Positions 35,562-42,723 of a stretch of DNA of 64,000 nt are shown one piece after another. The stretch is from an uncultured bacterium (lineage in GTDB: Bacteria; Planctomycetota; UBA8742; UBA2392), in contig CALLQI010000024.1 of NCBI GenBank assembly GCA_938014885.1, positions 1-64,000 of the forward strand, written 5' to 3'. The notes beneath the pieces are model-generated. The model did no database searches, was not told the DNA's origin, and saw nothing but the letters and a program-made list of their open reading frames with translations. The position numbers and the translations under genes were made by a program. Positions within the stretch are counted from its first letter, which is position 1. Every line of letters begins with the position of its first letter.

Positions 35562-35690
35562 GGGTTGGGGGTTGGGGCTTAGGGATTTGGGAGGCAAGCG
35601 TCATTGCGCCGCAGTTCCCCAAGCCCCAGGCCCCAAGCCCAGCAAAAAACTCACAACAACGCCCGCGAGGGCACAACAAAGGAAGAAGCA
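35562..35690. repeat. G-rich/C-rich inverted repeat before the ACP gene
   Basis: The spacer begins with GGGGTTGGGGGTTGGGGCTT and later has CCCCAAGCCCCAGGCCCCAA, roughly its complement. The two arms could form a large hairpin or, on the G-rich strand, a quadruplex. The last bases before the ATG at 35691 contain GGAAGAAGC, a usable ribosome site. Confidence 0.6.
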
Positions 35691-35951
35691 ATGACCGACG
35701 ACCAGATCAAGCAGGCTATCATCGCCATCATCAACGACATCAACCCGGATGAAGACACCAGCAACATCGACCCGGCGGTGCGCCTGCGCGAGCAGCTCGA
35801 TCTCGATTCGATGGACTTCCTCGACATCGTGATGGAACTGCGCAAGCGCTACGGCGTGCATGTTCCCGACACCGACTACATGGAACTCGCAAGCCTCGAC
35901 AGCTGCGTAAACTACCTGCGCGACAAGATGGCCGGGAAAGTCCTGGCGTAG
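35691..35951 (+). CDS. Acyl carrier protein
   Basis: An 86-aa acidic acyl carrier protein. The phosphopantetheine attachment serine is Ser40 in LDLDSMDFLDIV, followed by the expected helix III region. The start at 35691 has GGAAGAAGC upstream. It sits between the ketoacyl synthase and two desaturase-like genes, so it is likely the dedicated carrier for the cluster. The stop codon TAG lies within the left end of a palindromic repeat (35948-36016), so that repeat inserted exactly at the end of the gene. Confidence 0.92.
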   Translation: MTDDQIKQAIIAIINDINPDEDTSNIDPAVRLREQLDLDSMDFLDIVMELRKRYGVHVPDTDYMELASLDSCVNYLRDKMAGKVLA

Positions 35952-36016
35952 GGGCGGCCCCACGTGGCCGCCCAAAAGGGCCGATAGGACGGGCCGCCAC
36001 TTGGGGCGGCCCCTAC
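35948..36016. repeat. Palindromic repeat family 2, filling the ACP-desaturase gap
   Basis: Left end GTAGGGGCGGCCCCACGTGG and right end TTGGGGCGGCCCCTAC are inverted copies of each other. The element supplies the ACP stop codon and ends 4 bases before the desaturase ATG at 36021, leaving no normal ribosome site outside it. A related copy lies inside that desaturase gene at 36819-36910. Confidence 0.75.
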
Positions 36017-36020
36017 GACT

Positions 36021-37577
36021 ATGCATTACGACGCCATCATCATCGGTGCGGGAATGTCCGGCCTGGCTGCCGGGATTCGCCTGGCGATGTACGACAAGAA
36101 AGTTGTCGTGCTTGAACGCCATTACGTGTGGGGCGGACTGAATTCGTTTTACCAGTTCAAGGGCCACCAGTTCGACGTTGGCCTGCACGCGATGACGAAT
36201 TACGCCGTGAAAGGCGCGCGCGGCCTGCCGTTGACGCGCCTTTTGAAACAGCTGCGAATCCGGTGGGACGAACTGGACCTGCACCAGCAGGGCTTCAGCT
36301 CAGTCAGCTTCCCGGGCGTGAAGCTGAAGTTCAGCAACGAGTTTGAACTGCTGCGAAGTGAAGTCGCGCGCGCCTTCCCGAACCAGATCGACGGCTTCGA
36401 CGCGCTCACACGGGCCGTGCGCGAATTCAATGAACTTGACCTCGACGCGCCGCAACAAGACGCGAGGCCGGTTGTCCGCCGCTTCATCACCGACCCGCTG
36501 CTGGAAGACATGATCTTCTGCCCGCTGATGTTTTACGGCAGCGCGCGCGAGCACGACATGGACTGGGACCAGTTCGTGGTCATGTTCAAAAGCATCTTCT
36601 TCGAAGGGTTCGCGCGGCCGCAACAGGGCGTACGCCACGTGCTGAAGCTGCTGATCGACCGCTACCGCAAAGCCGGAGGCGAGCTTCGCCTGAAAACCGG
36701 CGTAGCCAGAATCCTGCACGAAAACGGCCGCGCCACGGGCGTTGCACTGGACGATGGGTCAACAATCACGGCCGACACAGTGTTGTCCTCGGCAGGGCTG
36801 GTGGAAACAGGACAAATGGTAGGGGCGGCCGTAGGGGCGGCCGTAGGGGCGACCCCAAGTGGCCGCCTCGACGGGCCGCCACACGGGCCGCCACATGGGG
36901 CGGCCCCTACGGGCAAGCTATCGTTCACCGAGACGATCAGCGTTCTCGACAGACCCGCGCGCGAACTGGGCATCGAAGAGACAATCGTATTCTTCAGTAA
37001 CACAGCGCGCTTCAACTACGAGCAGCCCGCCGACGATGTTGACACGTCAAGCGGCGTGATCTGCATGCCAGGAAACTTCGCGCTGCCGCAAGAACCAAAT
37101 GACCACCTCGTGCGCATCACGAACATCGCAAACTACGACCGCTGGGCAGGCATGGCGCGTGATGTGGACCTCCGGTCCGCACCGGTGATGCGGACCTCCG
37201 GTCCGCATGCTGTTGGTTCTGGTGCCACATCACAAACTGCTGCGGACCAGAGGTCCACATCACAGGACTACCACGCCGCCAAGCAGCGCTGGTATGAACA
37301 AAGCTGCGCCGATGTGCTGGCGCATGTGGCGGATTTCCGGCCGCACGTGAAGCTGGTGGACATGTTCACACCGCGCACGATAAGGCACTACACCGGCCAC
37401 GAAGGCGGCGCGGTTTACGGAAGCCCGCAGAAGCGACGCACGGGGGCCACAGGCATCGAAGGCCTGTACATCATAGGCACCGACCAAGGATTCCTGGGAA
37501 TCATCGGCGCGGCGCTCAGCGGAATAAGCATGGCCAACCGCTGGGTACTACAACAATCACCAGAGCCCGCTGCGTAA
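36021..37577 (+). CDS. Phytoene-desaturase-like FAD oxidoreductase carrying two in-frame repeat insertions
   Basis: The 518-aa protein belongs to the CrtI-like amine-oxidase/desaturase group: N-terminal FAD motif IIIGAGMSGLAAGIRLA, then WGGLNSFYQFKGHQFDVG, and a C-terminal FAD-contact region with GLYIIGTDQGFLGIIGAALS. Such enzymes remove, saturate or isomerise double bonds in lipophilic chains; the substrate is unknown. Two inserts keep the frame: residues about 267-297 are Gly/Ala/Pro-rich and come from palindromic repeat family 2, and residues about 380-414 come from a 105-bp MITE-like element. Without the second, the protein would read through GMAQDYHAAKQRW. Whether the inserts are tolerated in the folded enzyme is an open question. 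Confidence 0.87.
   Translation: MHYDAIIIGAGMSGLAAGIRLAMYDKKVVVLERHYVWGGLNSFYQFKGHQFDVGLHAMTNYAVKGARGLPLTRLLKQLRIRWDELDLHQQGFSSVSFPGVKLKFSNEFELLRSEVARAFPNQIDGFDALTRAVREFNELDLDAPQQDARPVVRRFITDPLLEDMIFCPLMFYGSAREHDMDWDQFVVMFKSIFFEGFARPQQGVRHVLKLLIDRYRKAGGELRLKTGVARILHENGRATGVALDDGSTITADTVLSSAGLVETGQMVGAAVGAAVGATPSGRLDGPPHGPPHGAAPTGKLSFTETISVLDRPARELGIEETIVFFSNTARFNYEQPADDVDTSSGVICMPGNFALPQEPNDHLVRITNIANYDRWAGMARDVDLRSAPVMRTSGPHAVGSGATSQTAADQRSTSQDYHAAKQRWYEQSCADVLAHVADFRPHVKLVDMFTPRTIRHYTGHEGGAVYGSPQKRRTGATGIEGLYIIGTDQGFLGIIGAALSGISMANRWVLQQSPEPAA
36819..36910 (+). repeat. Palindromic repeat family 2 inside the desaturase gene
   Basis: Three direct copies of GTAGGGGCGGCC or a one-base variant are followed by CCAAGTGGCCGCC, two GGGCCGCCACA-type units and the inverse end GGGGCGGCCCCTAC. 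The ends match the copy at 35948-36016. It is translated as VGAAVGAAVGATPSGRLDG and then GPPHGPPHGAAPTG. Confidence 0.75.
37159..37263 (+). mobile_element. 105-bp MITE-like derivative of the RAYT element, in frame in the desaturase
   Basis: The ends are inverted repeats of 23 bases starting GTGATGTGGACCTC and continuing to GGTCCGCA, with one mismatch between left and right. The same ends bound the RAYT element in fabZ (40862-41650). Inside the left end is a second GCGGACCTCCGGTCCGC palindrome, and before the right end an AACTGCTGCGGACCAGAGG unit like the tandem array at 41507-41650. It has no transposase. Its length, 35 codons, leaves the reading frame intact. Confidence 0.8.
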
Positions 37578-37649
37578 GCGGCGGGACGAACCGCAAAAGA
37601 CTTCGCGATCTTCGCGTAAGTTCAGTTCCAGCAGTTCGAACGAGACAAC

Positions 37650-39158
37650 ATGACCACAGACCAACATCAGGGATTCAACCTCAAGTCCGAAGCCAAGCGC
37701 GTTTTGCGGGGCTCAAGCGGCGGGCGTTTGCAGCAGAAGTCCAACCCTGTCGATAAGGCCAAGCCTGAATACGACGTGATCGTGATCGGCTCCGGCCTCG
37801 CCGGCATGACCGGTGCCAACGTGATGGCCACGCAGGGCTATCGGGTTTGCCTGCTTGAGCAGCACTACAACTACGGCGGGCTTGCCACCTGGTTCAAGCG
37901 GCCGGGCGGGCACGTCTTTGACATCAGCCTGCACGGCTTTCCTGTGGGCATGGTCAAGTCGATGCGGCGTTACTGGTCGAAGGAAATCGCCGACAGCATC
38001 GTGCAGCTCGAAAGCATCAAGTTTCACAACCCGCAGTTCAGCTTCGAAACCCAGTTCACGCGCGAGGACTACACCAACAAGGTCGTCAACGCCTTCAAGC
38101 TGGACCGCGCCCACGTAGAGCGCTTCTATGACCACTTGCGCCAGATGGAGTACTACAACAACGACGGCACCACCACCGGCGAAATGCTTGAGCGCTTCTT
38201 CCCCGGCCGCAACGACGTGCACCGCGCCTTCATGGAGCCCATCACCTACGCCAACGGCAGCACACTGCACGAACCCGCGATCACCTACGGCATCGTGTTC
38301 AGCAACTTCATGAGCAAGGGCGTGTTCACCTTCAGCGGCGGCACAGACCAGTTGATCATGCGCATGCGCAAGATCATGGCCGCCAATGGCGTGGACATGT
38401 TCAGCGGTGCACAGGTTGAGAAGATCAACGTCGAAAAGGGCCGCGTGAATGGCGTGCGCGTGAACGGCCGCGACATTAAAGCGCCCGTGGTGCTCAGCAA
38501 CGCCAACATTAAGGGCACCGTACTGAAGCTGGCCGGGCCCGAGAATTTCAAACCCGACTTCATCGAGAAAACCCGCGCGATCCGCCTCAGCGGCTCAAGC
38601 TGCCAGGTGTACATGGGCATCAAGCAGGGGCAGGAAATTCCCTTCATCACCGACCTGCTGTTCTGCAGTGAGGCCGACCACTTCACCAGCGAAGAACTGT
38701 GCGACATGCACACAAAATCGCGCACATTCAGCTTCTATTATCCGAAGACGCGGCCTCACCTGCCGAATGCGGGCTACACGATCGTGAGCAGCAACAACGC
38801 GAAGTGGGAAGACTGGGCCGGGCTGGATGAAACCGAGTACGAACGCGAAAAGAATGCGCTGATTGAGCGCACGGTCGCGCACCTGGAAAAATTCATCCCG
38901 GACATCCGAGGCAAGCTCGACCACGTTGAGGCCAGCACGCCGCGCACCTTCAACTTCTACGCGGCGCACAACGAAGGCGCGAGCTTCGGCACCAAGTTTG
39001 AAGGGCTGGAAGTAAGCCAGGGCCTGTGCGAGCAAGTGCCCGGCCTGTTCCACGCCGGCAGCGTAGGAATCATCATGTCCGGCTGGCTGGGAACAGTGAA
39101 CTACGGCGTGATAACCGCCAACAAGATGGCGGAATACCTGCACGTGGCGAAGGCATGA
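37650..39158 (+). CDS. Phytoene-desaturase-like FAD oxidoreductase
   Basis: The 502-aa protein is a second CrtI-like flavoprotein, related to but distinct from the one just upstream. It has a polar N-terminal lead of about 40 residues, the FAD motif VIVIGSGLAGMTGANVMA, the family phrase EQHYNYGGLATWFKRPGGHV and a C-terminal GLFHAGSVGIIMSGWLGTVN. No repeat insertion is visible in it. Two different desaturase-like enzymes in one cluster suggest sequential steps on one acyl chain. The stop overlaps the next gene by four bases. Confidence 0.88.
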   Translation: MTTDQHQGFNLKSEAKRVLRGSSGGRLQQKSNPVDKAKPEYDVIVIGSGLAGMTGANVMATQGYRVCLLEQHYNYGGLATWFKRPGGHVFDISLHGFPVGMVKSMRRYWSKEIADSIVQLESIKFHNPQFSFETQFTREDYTNKVVNAFKLDRAHVERFYDHLRQMEYYNNDGTTTGEMLERFFPGRNDVHRAFMEPITYANGSTLHEPAITYGIVFSNFMSKGVFTFSGGTDQLIMRMRKIMAANGVDMFSGAQVEKINVEKGRVNGVRVNGRDIKAPVVLSNANIKGTVLKLAGPENFKPDFIEKTRAIRLSGSSCQVYMGIKQGQEIPFITDLLFCSEADHFTSEELCDMHTKSRTFSFYYPKTRPHLPNAGYTIVSSNNAKWEDWAGLDETEYEREKNALIERTVAHLEKFIPDIRGKLDHVEASTPRTFNFYAAHNEGASFGTKFEGLEVSQGLCEQVPGLFHAGSVGIIMSGWLGTVNYGVITANKMAEYLHVAKA

Positions 39159-39733
39159 GACCCGGCCCGCTTTCGATGAAGTGGGAGTACTTCCTTGATG
39201 CCCGCGATTACCAGACAGCCGCCGCGGCATGGAAGGTTGGGTTGCTTTCCCCGGAAGACTCAACCTGGGTGGCGGCTTCCGCCCTCCAACGTGGTGTCGA
39301 CACGCAGACCATTCGCGAAGTTGCAGGACTGCTCAGCCCGACAAGACGCGACGATGGCGAGAAGATTGAGCGGATGTTTGCGGAACTTGGCGTAGGTGTT
39401 CCGGAAACTGCGTTGGCCTTGCAATGGCTGGTGCCGAGCCTGCTCTTTCGCATTTTGGAAGGCGACGCAAACGAGTTCGACGGGGTTATGGGAGTGATTT
39501 GGAAACTTAGGTTGGATGACTCCGACGAACCGAACCGCAGCGTGGGTACCGCATGGCAGCGGCTCGTTCAGACCATGTATGAGTGGGATGATCTGTATGA
39601 CGTGCTTGGGCCGTGTGGGTACGCAGCTTCGCCAGAGAAACTCGACCGGAAACGCCTTGCGCTTGTCGCCAAGACACGTAGTTGGGCAAATCAGGAGTTG
39701 ACGCGCGTTGACGGCGCACGAGGCGGGCCGTGA
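39155..39733 (+). CDS. Hypothetical protein, 192 aa
   Basis: A soluble, mostly helical protein of no recognised family. It starts at the ATG overlapping the desaturase stop (ATGA). Features include MKWEYFLDARDYQTAAAAWK and LALQWLVPSLLFRILEGDAN. It resembles in style small immunity or accessory proteins but no motif supports that. Its codon use is less GC-biased than the flanking lipid genes, so it may be a later arrival in the cluster. Confidence 0.6.
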   Translation: MRPGPLSMKWEYFLDARDYQTAAAAWKVGLLSPEDSTWVAASALQRGVDTQTIREVAGLLSPTRRDDGEKIERMFAELGVGVPETALALQWLVPSLLFRILEGDANEFDGVMGVIWKLRLDDSDEPNRSVGTAWQRLVQTMYEWDDLYDVLGPCGYAASPEKLDRKRLALVAKTRSWANQELTRVDGARGGP

Positions 39734-39806
39734 AAAGCAGACTTACTTGGATGAACGCGCTGATGCCTAACCTGAGCTGGGTGTCGCGCCAGCAGCGGAA
39801 TCAAGC

Positions 39807-40652
39807 ATGACCGACGCACACAAACTCGAAGCCCTTGCCACACAGGCCGCGGCGCGGCTGGCGGCCAACCCCAAAGTGGCCGCGATCCTGCTTGCGGGCA
39901 GCGTCGCGCAGGGTGACGTGGACGCCGCCAGCGACATTGACCTGATTGTGTACCTGCACGATGCCTTCACGCTGGCTGAGCACGAAGCCGAAGTCGCGGC
40001 CGCCAAGGCCAGTGGCGGGGGTGTTCACTTTGGTGATTCGGGCGCGGGCTTTGGCGTGTATCACTGCATCGGCGGCCGCAAGGTCGATTTCGGCATCGGC
40101 CTTTGCAGCGCCACGGACGAGTTGCTTGACGCGCTGCTGCTCAAGCATGACCCGAACCCGACGTATCAGTTGGTCGCGCGCGGCATTCTCCACGGCCGCG
40201 CAATGCACGGGCCTGAGGTGATCTCGCGCTGGCAGGCGCGCCTGCGCGATTATCCCGACGGGCTTGCGTTGGCCACGGTGAAGCATTGCGCGCGGTTCAT
40301 GCCGGCCTGGGTGATGCGCGAAATGGGCGCGAAACGAGACGACGCGTTTCTGGTGTATGAGCACGCGCTGCAAACAGTCAGCGGCCTGTGCGGCATCGTC
40401 GCGGCGCTGAACCGGCAATACCACCCCGGCAAAGTGAAACGTCTGGCGCATTTTGCGGGCGGGCTGAAGATCGCACCGCCCGATTTTGGAGTGCGCGCGC
40501 GAAGCGTGTTCGGCGGGCCGCTGCCGCAAGCAGTCGAGACGCTGGAAGCGCTGGTGCGAGAAACACTGGCGCTCGTGCAGCAGCACATGCCCGAGTTTGA
40601 TCTTGTGCCGGTGCTGCAGCGCTACAACGCAAAGCTGGTGCGCGATGAATGA
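39807..40652 (+). CDS. Nucleotidyltransferase-fold protein
   Basis: The 281-aa protein has the Pol-beta-type nucleotidyltransferase motif LAGSVAQGDVDAASDIDLIV, with Gly31-Ser32 and the metal-binding Asp43 and Asp45. A helical C-terminal domain follows. Members of this fold adenylylate small molecules, antibiotics or proteins; the target here is unknown. It overlaps the next gene by 8 bases, so it is transcribed with the dehydratase, but its link to lipid chemistry is unclear. Confidence 0.82.
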   Translation: MTDAHKLEALATQAAARLAANPKVAAILLAGSVAQGDVDAASDIDLIVYLHDAFTLAEHEAEVAAAKASGGGVHFGDSGAGFGVYHCIGGRKVDFGIGLCSATDELLDALLLKHDPNPTYQLVARGILHGRAMHGPEVISRWQARLRDYPDGLALATVKHCARFMPAWVMREMGAKRDDAFLVYEHALQTVSGLCGIVAALNRQYHPGKVKRLAHFAGGLKIAPPDFGVRARSVFGGPLPQAVETLEALVRETLALVQQHMPEFDLVPVLQRYNAKLVRDE

Positions 40653-41835
40653 CAAGCTGGAAGAAGTGAAGGCCCAGATCCCGCACCGCGAACCGTTCCT
40701 GTTCGTGGACGAAGTGCTCGAGCGTGAAGAAGGCCGCATAGTCACACAAAGACTGGTGCGCGCCGAAGAGCCGCATTTCCAAGGCCACTACCCAGGCAGC
40801 CCACTGATGCCCGGCGTGCTGCTATGCGAAGCCTGCTTCCAAACCGGCGCCATGCTGCTGGGTGATGTGGACCTCCGGTCCGCAGTAGTTGGTGGTGCGG
40901 ACCTCTGGTCCGCACACGGTGTAGACGTCCGCTGGCGCGGCCGCCTGCCGCACTGGGAGAGAGACGGCGGCACCTACTTCGTAACCTGGCGTTTGGCTGA
41001 TTCACTTCCGCAGTCGGTGCTCCAACAGATCGTCGCAGAGCGAGATGACATTCGCGCTACAGCCAAGGCGCTTGGCCGCGAGATCACGGATTCGGAAGCC
41101 AAACGTTTGGAAGCCCTCCATACCGAGAAGATTGAAGGCTTCCTTCATGCGGGCCACGGTTCCTGCTCTATGGCGGACCCCCGGTGCGCCAAGATAGTAG
41201 CGGATGCGTTGAAGCACTTTGACGGAGAGCGCTACGATCTGCATGCATGGTGTGTAATGCCAAATCACGTGCATGTAGTCTTTCGGGCGCGACCGGGGCA
41301 CGAGTTGCACCGGATCCTGCAGTCGTGGAAGACTTTCACAGCGCGCGAATGCAACCTGCTTCTGGGCCGCAGCGGACAGTTCTGGATGGACGAGTCGTTT
41401 GACCGCTTGGTTCGCGATGAGGCGGAGCATGCTCGGTTTGTTGCCTACACCTTGGGCAATCCGGAGCATGCGGGTCTCAGAGATTGGCCTTGGGTCGGAG
41501 CGCGAGCTGCGGACCAGAGGTCCACACCACCAACTGCTGCGGACCAGAGGTCCACATCACCAACTGCTGCGGACCAGAGGTCCACACCGCCAACTGCTGC
41601 GGACCAGAGGTCCACACCACTAACTGCTGCGGACCAGAGGTCCACATCACGGCCCGTGCTTACTCGCATCCTGGAGGCTAAGTTTCGGGGGATGGTGCGG
41701 CCGGGTGACTTGCTTCGTGTGGAAGTGGTTCAGGATGAAAAGATGGGCGATGCGTTTGTGATGTCCGGGCGGGTGGATGTTGCGGGCAAGAATGTGCTTC
41801 GCGTGAAGTTCATTGTGGCGATGGTGGAAGTGTAG
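40645..41835 (+). CDS. FabZ-type dehydratase split by an in-frame RAYT transposase
   Basis: One uninterrupted 396-aa frame contains two proteins. Residues 1-72 are the N-terminal half of a 3-hydroxyacyl-ACP dehydratase: IPHREPFLFVDEV, then HYPGSPLMPGVLLCEA with the catalytic His48 and Glu62. Residues about 73-335 are a complete Y1-type transposase of the REP-associated family: GGTYFVTWRLADSLPQSV, the HUH pair at His208 and His210 (MPNHVHVVF), and the catalytic Tyr268 (FVAYTLGNPEHAGL). Residues about 338-396 return to the dehydratase (ILEAKFRGMVRPGDLLRVEV). The 789-bp insert is exactly 263 codons. The start ATG at 40645 aligns with FabZ. Whether the fusion is translated whole, and whether either half works, cannot be told from sequence. 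Confidence 0.88.
   Translation: MNDKLEEVKAQIPHREPFLFVDEVLEREEGRIVTQRLVRAEEPHFQGHYPGSPLMPGVLLCEACFQTGAMLLGDVDLRSAVVGGADLWSAHGVDVRWRGRLPHWERDGGTYFVTWRLADSLPQSVLQQIVAERDDIRATAKALGREITDSEAKRLEALHTEKIEGFLHAGHGSCSMADPRCAKIVADALKHFDGERYDLHAWCVMPNHVHVVFRARPGHELHRILQSWKTFTARECNLLLGRSGQFWMDESFDRLVRDEAEHARFVAYTLGNPEHAGLRDWPWVGARAADQRSTPPTAADQRSTSPTAADQRSTPPTAADQRSTPLTAADQRSTSRPVLTRILEAKFRGMVRPGDLLRVEVVQDEKMGDAFVMSGRVDVAGKNVLRVKFIVAMVEV
40862..41650 (+). mobile_element. RAYT (REP-associated tyrosine transposase) element inside the fabZ-like gene
   Basis: The element is bounded by inverted repeats starting GTGATGTGGACCTC (left, 40862) and ending GAGGTCCACATCAC (right, 41650). The left end has two palindromic units (GTGGACCTCCGGTCCGC and GCGGACCTCTGGTCCGC) and the right end has five units in tandem. 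The transposase reads in the same direction and frame as fabZ. Removing 789 bp restores a dehydratase reading GPVLTRILEAKF after TGAMLL. No obvious target duplication is present. Confidence 0.87.
41507..41650 (+). repeat. Five 30-bp tandem repeats at the RAYT right end
   Basis: Each unit is CTGCGGACCAGAGGTCCACA plus a spacer near YCACCAA, giving a period of 30 bp. The period equals ten codons, so the array encodes five copies of a decapeptide close to AADQRSTPPT. Each unit contains a GGACCAGAGGTCC palindrome matching the left end of the element. Confidence 0.92.
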
Positions 41836-41903
41836 TCCTCAGTCTCGCGTCCCGTGTCATCAGCGGTTGACTCGGAGCTCGGGACTCGGCACACGGAACA
41901 GTT
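41836..41903. repeat. Short dispersed low-complexity repeat before fabI
   Basis: The gap holds CTCGCGTCCCGTGTCATCAG and GAGCTCGGGACTCGGCACAC, then GGAACAG just before the fabI ATG. Read in reverse it resembles the piece inside ygiQ at 3771-3835. Confidence 0.5.
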
Positions 41904-42719
41904 ATGAGCGACTTTCTTCAGCTTGAGGGCAAGACCATGGCCGTGTTTGGGGCGGCCAATCGCAAGTCCGTCGCCTGGCTGGTGGGCGAGACGCTTGCGG
42001 CCGCCGGGGCTCGTGTCGTGCATGTAGTTCGTGACGCGAAGATTGCTGGTGAGATTTCGGGGCTCTTGGCAAAGCGTGAGGGCGGGGCGCCCGCACCACT
42101 TGTACTTACTTGCGATGTGGAATCGCAGGCTGAAATTGATGCCGTGGCTGCCGCTTTGGGCGGGCTTGGGCCCTTGCACGGGTTTGTGCACAGCCTGGCG
42201 TTTGCGAATTACAGCGATGGCTTCAAGCCATTTCATGAAACCAGGCGTGAAGACTTCCTGCAGGCGCTGAACATCAGCGCATTTTCGCTGGTGGCGCTTG
42301 CCAATGCGCTGCGGCCCCACATGGCGCAGGATTCCGCAGTGGTCACAATCGGCATCAGCACCACGCGCATGGCCGCCGAAAACTATGGCTACATGGCGCC
42401 GATCAAGGCCGCGCTGCACTCAAGCGTCGTGTTCCTGGCCAAGAGTTTCGGCGAGGCCCGCGTACGCTTTAACGCGGTGTGCCCCGGCCTGCTCAAGACC
42501 AGCGCCAGCGCGGGCATTCCGGGCTATCTGGACAGCTACCTGTACGCCGAGCAAGCCACGTTGCGCAAGCAGGCCGTCAGCACGCAGGAAGTCGCGAACG
42601 CGGTGGCCTTCATGCTGAGCCCGCGCAGCAGCGGCATCAACGCGCAGGAAATCGTGATCGACGCCGGCATGGGCGTGAACTACTTCGACAAAGGCATCGT
42701 GAGCAAGGCGACGAAGTAG
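41904..42719 (+). CDS. fabI: Enoyl-ACP reductase, FabI type
   Basis: FabI reduces the enoyl-ACP made by the dehydratase, using NADH or NADPH. The 271-aa SDR protein has the FabI-type nucleotide loop FGAANRKSVAW, the VHSLAFANYSDGF segment, and the catalytic pair Tyr161/Lys168 (YGYMAPIKAAL, Y-x6-K spacing). RFNAVCPGLLKTSAS precedes the substrate-binding loop. A small Gly/Ala/Pro stretch (REGGAPAP, about residues 57-64) coincides with a fragment of the dispersed GGCGCCCGCACCAC repeat. It closes the lipid cluster. A second, housekeeping FabI may exist elsewhere. Confidence 0.92.
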   Translation: MSDFLQLEGKTMAVFGAANRKSVAWLVGETLAAAGARVVHVVRDAKIAGEISGLLAKREGGAPAPLVLTCDVESQAEIDAVAAALGGLGPLHGFVHSLAFANYSDGFKPFHETRREDFLQALNISAFSLVALANALRPHMAQDSAVVTIGISTTRMAAENYGYMAPIKAALHSSVVFLAKSFGEARVRFNAVCPGLLKTSASAGIPGYLDSYLYAEQATLRKQAVSTQEVANAVAFMLSPRSSGINAQEIVIDAGMGVNYFDKGIVSKATK

Positions 42720-42723
42720 GTCG

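Noticed and set aside
41507..41650. CRISPR-like array (regular 30-bp repeats)
   Set aside because: There are no unique spacers of constant length, the repeats are directly tandem and part of a translated RAYT end, and no cas genes are in the window.
40862..41650. FabZ-RAYT join as a simple assembly chimera
   Set aside because: The junctions are exact inverted repeats, a related element with the same ends occurs elsewhere in the same operon, and the frame is preserved; an artefact would rarely give all three. Read-level checks are still needed.
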